Notes under the pieces: model-generated
Databases searched by the model: none
Told to the model about the DNA's origin: nothing
Seen by the model: the letters and a program-made list of their open reading frames with translations, nothing else
NCBI RefSeq assembly: GCF_003007785.1
Contig: NZ_PXOH01000017.1
Coordinates: 1-64,000, forward strand
Direction of reading: 5' to 3'
DNA from: Aphanothece hegewaldii CCALA 016
GTDB taxonomy: Bacteria > Cyanobacteriota > Cyanobacteriia > Cyanobacteriales > Microcystaceae
DNA: 64,000 nucleotides
In this document: one piece after another, positions 60,002-64,000 of the stretch
How positions within the stretch are numbered: the first letter of the stretch is position 1
Layout: each line of letters opens with the position of its first letter
Program-made: the position numbers and the translations under genes

Positions 60002-60400
60002 ATGTACATTAAAAAACCCAAAGATAGGATTCTTTGGTCAATCCCAGAGAAACCTGCTCTCGTTCAAATCTTGGCAAATGGTCGCAATGTTGGAATGATC
60101 GCTGATACGGGACAAAAATCCAAAGTCATTCGCCCACTTTTAAATTCTTTGCTCAAACAAATTCAAAACCGCCCAAGTAACATCGATTTAATTGAAGTTT
60201 ATTTCGATGATTATCAAGTTTTAAAACTAACCAGTCTGAAAAAAACTGTGGTGAATGAATTAAAACTTTTCTATCAATATTATCCTAGATATTTGACTTG
60301 GTTGATGGACAACGATCGCTTTATTGTTAAACCTCCAACCTTTTTGCTTGAATGGGAAAAAGATTTCTGTGGAGTCGCTAAAATAATTAAAGGGAGATAA
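60002..60400 (+). CDS. conserved secretion-operon protein, 132 aa
   Basis: A soluble protein (RILWSIPEKPALVQILANGR, then VVNELKLFYQYYPRYLTWLM) with no signal peptide or recognised domain. It lies 3 bp before the large peptidase gene. Its composition suggests a cytoplasmic alpha/beta protein. No function is offered. Confidence 0.55.
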   Translation: MYIKKPKDRILWSIPEKPALVQILANGRNVGMIADTGQKSKVIRPLLNSLLKQIQNRPSNIDLIEVYFDDYQVLKLTSLKKTVVNELKLFYQYYPRYLTWLMDNDRFIVKPPTFLLEWEKDFCGVAKIIKGR

Positions 60401-60403
60401 GCG

Positions 60404-62935
60404 GTGTTTCCTCAGATTGTAAAAAAGCTCACCATCGCTTTTTGCTTATCTTTGATGTTGCTATTTTTAGTTTCACCGTTTCAAGGCTCTGGCAAAGTTC
60501 TAGCCGATCCAATTGAAGAATTAATCGATGAAAATGAACTTGAAGAGACGGTTCCCGTTCCAAATCCTGAACCCCCTACGTTAGGTAATCTTTCACCCGA
60601 AGAAATTTTACAGAATGCAGCCATTATCAATTTATCGACTTTTTCCTTGTCGGATTTTGGCACGTTGCAGTCGGATGGAGCGATCAATGTTGCTGATTAT
60701 TTAGATGAAGAACAGTATAAACAGATGACCTCGCAGTTAGGTTACGATCCTTCTTTCTCTTGGAAAGCAGGCGATTCACTCAGCGATATTACGACAGTGG
60801 GAGATCTTAGCACTGATTCGACAATTGCTAATTGGTCACTTTCAACGGTAGCCGAAGCTAATACCCCGCCAGGACAAGCGATCGCTGATGTCGGGCAAAC
60901 AGCTTTAAGTGATTACAAGTTGCCATTTAAAGGAAACTTAGAAGATTTAATTGATGCTCTGCCGATTACAGGAAATTTGAAAGTTAAGGATGTTCGCCCG
61001 ATTTACGACTGGGCCAAGCAAAAGTTAGGGTGGGATGATGTGACAGCAGCCAAAATGGGAGGGCAGACAATTAGTAATTTCGCTAAAAATAATAATTTCA
61101 ATAATCTTACCTTCGAGAATTTTGACTTTTCTTCTTATACAGTTGATGAAATCCCGGGGCTAAAAGATGCCAGCTTTAGCGATTTTAGAAATTGGGAAAC
61201 TGCTAAAGTTTCTGAAATTCCCCAAATGGATACTACGCCTCTACAAAAATATATGTCAACCATAGGGGAGTACTACAACAAAGCAGCAGAAGTTGCAGGA
61301 TACCTAAATATGAACTGGGTTCCCTTTGCTCGTGTCGATGTCGTCTATGGACAGGCGGAGGGTAATCAAAAACAGGCGGGTCGCCAGAGCGTATCAGGCA
61401 GTAACTTGGTTGGCTACAATGTTGTTTGTGATACTGATAGCTGTCCCTATATTGAGTTAACTGATTTTTTCGGTTTGAACATTCCTTTTTTCGGGGTGCA
61501 TGGTAAGGCATGGTTTGATGGGTATCATACGCCTTGGGTAAGTGGCGGAACGGGAATGTTCTCAGGGCTTCCTGAACCGACAGGGCGTAACCCTGCTACC
61601 AATTTTTTCAAGATGGTCATTACCAATACCAGTGAAAGTGATGGTCGTGCTGATATTGGGATTAACGGTCGGGTTTGCTTTTGGTGGGGGATACAGCATT
61701 GTACTCCTTATGTACTTGGTCCTGCTCCTTTTCTACCCGTTTATGAAAATCAATTCATTGTTTTAGGACTGGATTATTTTGGAAACTGGGGAGGCTCTGG
61801 GGGAATTAGTGGTGGTAGTGGTTTATCGGCAGCACAGCAGCAGTGGGTAGAAACTCTATCTTCTGTTGCTCCTGAAGTTTACGACCAGATTCAGAAATAC
61901 GCTTCGGGATCTGGCGGTAGTGGAACGCAATACGGTAATCCTGGGGAATATGAAGGAGCGGTGAATACAGGAGAACCTTGTCAAACTTATCAGGGAGTTA
62001 ATATTTCAGCTTTTAAAAAGTCGGTTGCAGATATTGAAAGTGGAGGGCAACCCAATGGCGGTTATGGCGCTGTTGGTAAATATGCTCCCTGTGTCGGAGG
62101 ATGTACAATTCCAGGAGGCCATGCTTTGGGAAAATATCAATATATGACTTATCGAGAGGAAGTCATCCGAATTTTTAACAGTAAACCAGGAGGCAAAGAA
62201 ATTTTACAGAGAAGTTATGCCAATACAATCAGTAAAGAAGAATTAAAAGTTGCTATTTCAAAATACTTCCCTCCTGCTGTGCAAGAGCAACTAAAAACAA
62301 ATGATTTAAAGTCAAAACTTGCTCAGTTAGAAAAAGATGGTTATCAAGGGGAGCAGCTTGTTTATCGCTACGCTTGTTATCATTACAGTGGAGACAAGAA
62401 GGTTTGTGGTGATGCTAATAATCCGACTTATGCCAGCGATGCTCTTAAAGGTTATAAAAAATATAGTTCAGCATCCGTGGCCCAATGCCAAATTGCTAAA
62501 CAAACAACTGGTATTTGTTCAGGGAAAATGATCGTTCCGACAAGTGGAGTATGGACATCAGGATATGGACCAAGAGTTCACCCAGTTACTGGACAACCAA
62601 AACTTCATGCTGGAGTTGATATTGCTCCTCCCTTTGGAACACCAGTTCGAGCCGCCGATGGTGGAGAAGTCATCTTCGCGCAATTTAATGGATCGGCTGG
62701 AAAAGAAATTAAAATTAGACATTGCAACGGATGGGTTACTAGATATCTTCATCTCAGCCGCATTAATGTAAAATTCGGACAAAAAGTTAATCAAGGTCAA
62801 CTGATTGGCGAAGTAGGAAGTACAGGTTTATCAACTGGCCCACATCTTCACTTTGAAATTCGTATTAATAATGGAACTACAGCAGTAGATCCAGAAAAAC
62901 ATCTTCCAAAAATACCAGGATCGCCAAACCTATGA
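60404..62935 (+). CDS. exported lytic transglycosylase / M23-type peptidase of the secretion operon
   Basis: GTG start with GGGAG upstream. Signal peptide (LTIAFCLSLMLLFLVSPF), then about 500 residues of unknown structure with Gly/Ser-rich linkers. A lysozyme-like domain follows around 540-690 (VADIESGGQPNGGYG, then ALGKYQYM, with the catalytic-type Glu in IESGG). The C-terminal M23 (LytM) peptidase shows HAGVD and a final HLHFE (about 735-830). It would open the peptidoglycan for the secretion channel, combining VirB1-like and endopeptidase functions. It is very large for this role. Its stop overlaps the next start. Confidence 0.8.
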   Translation: MFPQIVKKLTIAFCLSLMLLFLVSPFQGSGKVLADPIEELIDENELEETVPVPNPEPPTLGNLSPEEILQNAAIINLSTFSLSDFGTLQSDGAINVADYLDEEQYKQMTSQLGYDPSFSWKAGDSLSDITTVGDLSTDSTIANWSLSTVAEANTPPGQAIADVGQTALSDYKLPFKGNLEDLIDALPITGNLKVKDVRPIYDWAKQKLGWDDVTAAKMGGQTISNFAKNNNFNNLTFENFDFSSYTVDEIPGLKDASFSDFRNWETAKVSEIPQMDTTPLQKYMSTIGEYYNKAAEVAGYLNMNWVPFARVDVVYGQAEGNQKQAGRQSVSGSNLVGYNVVCDTDSCPYIELTDFFGLNIPFFGVHGKAWFDGYHTPWVSGGTGMFSGLPEPTGRNPATNFFKMVITNTSESDGRADIGINGRVCFWWGIQHCTPYVLGPAPFLPVYENQFIVLGLDYFGNWGGSGGISGGSGLSAAQQQWVETLSSVAPEVYDQIQKYASGSGGSGTQYGNPGEYEGAVNTGEPCQTYQGVNISAFKKSVADIESGGQPNGGYGAVGKYAPCVGGCTIPGGHALGKYQYMTYREEVIRIFNSKPGGKEILQRSYANTISKEELKVAISKYFPPAVQEQLKTNDLKSKLAQLEKDGYQGEQLVYRYACYHYSGDKKVCGDANNPTYASDALKGYKKYSSASVAQCQIAKQTTGICSGKMIVPTSGVWTSGYGPRVHPVTGQPKLHAGVDIAPPFGTPVRAADGGEVIFAQFNGSAGKEIKIRHCNGWVTRYLHLSRINVKFGQKVNQGQLIGEVGSTGLSTGPHLHFEIRINNGTTAVDPEKHLPKIPGSPNL

Positions 62936-63666
62936 AAATCAAAATGAGGAAACTACTTTTGATTATGGCTTTAAGCTTAATATTTGTTACCTTGCTCAAG
63001 TACAAAGTGACGAGTAACTCTTTAAAGTCATCGATAAATACTCAAGTAAATACTGCTCCGAGGGAAAATATTGACAAATATGGACAGCCTCTCTCACAAC
63101 AGATCAACTGTGACACCGAAGGACTCAATAAAAAAGGCTGGAAATATTTGTCTGACTTTTTTGGCTCTCAAACAATTCCAAATTCGATTAGCACCTGTTT
63201 ACCCAAGGGGATTTACTCAAGCTATCTAAATGCTCAAGTTAATGCTCAAGGAAAAACTTATTATTCAATAATTTGGGAACGAAAAATACCTAGTGATATC
63301 TTTGATGGAGAGATGGAGCCAATTCAACAACTAACAGTGATTTTAAAAGACGATATTGGATGCCAAGTTCTTGTTCCTCCCGAAAAAGGATTATATTATT
63401 CAAAAACCCTGTTCATGCCGCTTCAAATTTCTCAACAATTAGCTTTAAATGCTTTGCAAAGGCGAATTACTTTAGTTGGTGGAAAAGAAAAATTTCTTGA
63501 AGCTTTAAAGAAAAGTAATTTAGAAGATGATGCTGGAACCAGCCCTCCTCTGTTTTTTCCTGAAGATAAATGGGCTTATGAGCAATTAGGACTTAAAGTT
63601 CCCAAAAATGCGATCGTTAGAGAAATTTTTAATGATCAGGAAATTATCAATGAAATGGAACAATAA
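62932..63666 (+). CDS. membrane-anchored protein with an in-frame palindromic element
   Basis: A basic N-terminus and one membrane helix (LLLIMALSLIFVTLL) lead into a 200-residue outer domain. Residues 48-74 (DKYGQP ... KYLS) are encoded by an 80-bp palindrome. The following part contains WERKIPSDIFDGEMEPIQQL and two cysteines (NCDTEG, STCLPKG). Start and stop overlap neighbours in the operon. No family is recognised; it is probably a secretion accessory. Confidence 0.55.
   Translation: MKIKMRKLLLIMALSLIFVTLLKYKVTSNSLKSSINTQVNTAPRENIDKYGQPLSQQINCDTEGLNKKGWKYLSDFFGSQTIPNSISTCLPKGIYSSYLNAQVNAQGKTYYSIIWERKIPSDIFDGEMEPIQQLTVILKDDIGCQVLVPPEKGLYYSKTLFMPLQISQQLALNALQRRITLVGGKEKFLEALKKSNLEDDAGTSPPLFFPEDKWAYEQLGLKVPKNAIVREIFNDQEIINEMEQ
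63073..63152. repeat. 80-bp palindromic element, copy 7 (in gene 62932)
   Basis: GACAAATATGGACAGCCTC (63073-63091) and AAGGCTGGAAATATTTGTC (63134-63152) match the arms with one and three substitutions. Length is exactly 80 bp, in frame, and followed by TGACTTTTTTGG similar to the tail of other copies. Confidence 0.8.
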
Positions 63667-63723
63667 ACTACTTACAACTAATTCCTAAGAGCGTTATGGT
63701 GAGGTTCCTTAAGAGGAAAATTG

Positions 63724-64000
63724 ATGAAATTGAAAATTTTTGTTAACCAGTTTATTTTAATTGCAGGATTGTCTTTGTTGCAATCTTGCCAGTTCGTTAC
63801 TGCCCAGTCAGATCAAGAATTAAATTTTATTCCGATTAAGGAATGGGGAACTTTAGGGAAAGCTCCTAAAGGGTTACTTGAGCAATTCAAATTGGATAAT
63901 CAAGAGTACCTGCAACATTGGGTAGGAGATCCAAAACGCTTTCTCGTACAGACTTATCGCAAATTAGGACAGAAAACAGTTTTTATAATAGATCCTAGAT
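63724..64000 (+). CDS. lipoprotein, cut by the window edge
   Basis: ATG with AGAGG upstream. The N-terminus is a signal sequence with a lipobox LSLLQSC, so the protein is probably lipid-anchored. The mature part begins FVTAQSDQELNFIPIKEWGT. It follows the membrane protein gene by 57 bp and may be a VirB7-like or accessory lipoprotein of the secretion system. The 3' end lies beyond the window. Confidence 0.65.
   Translation, partial: MKLKIFVNQFILIAGLSLLQSCQFVTAQSDQELNFIPIKEWGTLGKAPKGLLEQFKLDNQEYLQHWVGDPKRFLVQTYRKLGQKTVFIIDPR

Noticed and set aside
1..64000. CRISPR array or tRNA/rRNA genes
   Set aside because: No regularly spaced direct repeats with unique spacers and no tRNA- or rRNA-like sequence were seen.

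Overview
The window is AT-rich cyanobacterial DNA, most likely part of a large conjugative plasmid or an integrated conjugative element. The cyanobacterial assignment rests on very frequent HIP1-type octamers (GCGATCGC), on cyanobacterial accessory families (DUF29-, DUF5674-, DUF928-like proteins, CHAT-TPR, CHASE2 kinase, haemagglutinin-type two-partner secretion) and on a MobF relaxase with a VirB-type secretion operon. No rRNA, tRNA or CRISPR array was found. No replication initiator, VirD4 coupling protein or VirB11 ATPase was recognised.

Region 1 (about 1-10.6 kb) is a run of small, mostly unknown + strand genes. It includes an ArdC-like antirestriction/metallopeptidase protein, a T4 Rnl1-like RNA ligase and a broken single-stranded DNA-binding protein gene, and it is interrupted by one complete IS (1733-3402, 9-bp target duplication). 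Nearly every separately led gene here has a tiny perfect hairpin about 32-50 nt before its start codon. The contents resemble the leading region of a conjugative plasmid.

Region 2 (10.6-18.9 kb) holds a 1754-residue protein. It combines an RNA-polymerase-like double-psi beta-barrel core (DFDGD motif plus a downstream VDGPKS motif) with a C-terminal macro domain. A retropepsin-like protease with its small partner and a type IA topoisomerase follow on the other strand.

Region 3 (19-28 kb) is the maintenance and transfer block: a minus-strand operon led by a ParM/actin-like ATPase, an iteron-bearing gap (23151-23742), then a small gene translationally coupled to the MobF relaxase-helicase. Region 4 (28-34.8 kb) holds a kinase-like membrane protein with a non-canonical catalytic loop, a frameshifted gene, a tyrosine recombinase, a DUF5674-type pair, a RuvC-fold protein, DUF29 and XRE-type proteins.

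Region 5 (34.8-46.3 kb) looks like one signalling and secretion cassette: CHASE2 histidine kinase, DUF928-like protein, CHAT-TPR protease-like protein, cytochrome P450, TpsA/TpsB two-partner secretion pair and a response regulator. Region 6 (46.4-64 kb) carries a DUF3102-type protein, a ribbon-helix-helix regulator with its likely operators, and a type IV secretion operon (VirB2, B3, B4, B5, B6, B8, B10 and B9-like, plus a large lytic transglycosylase/M23 peptidase) that runs off the right edge.

The most unusual cross-window signal is a palindromic element with 19-bp inverted arms around 42 internal bases. Seven copies are visible. Six are exactly 80 bp, and the seventh is 104 bp because of a small internal insertion. 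Copies lie in frame inside topA, the relaxase gene and a secretion-operon gene; one breaks ssb; others are intergenic. One copy has kept its pairing through compensatory changes. The second outstanding item is the single-subunit RNA-polymerase-like/macro-domain fusion.
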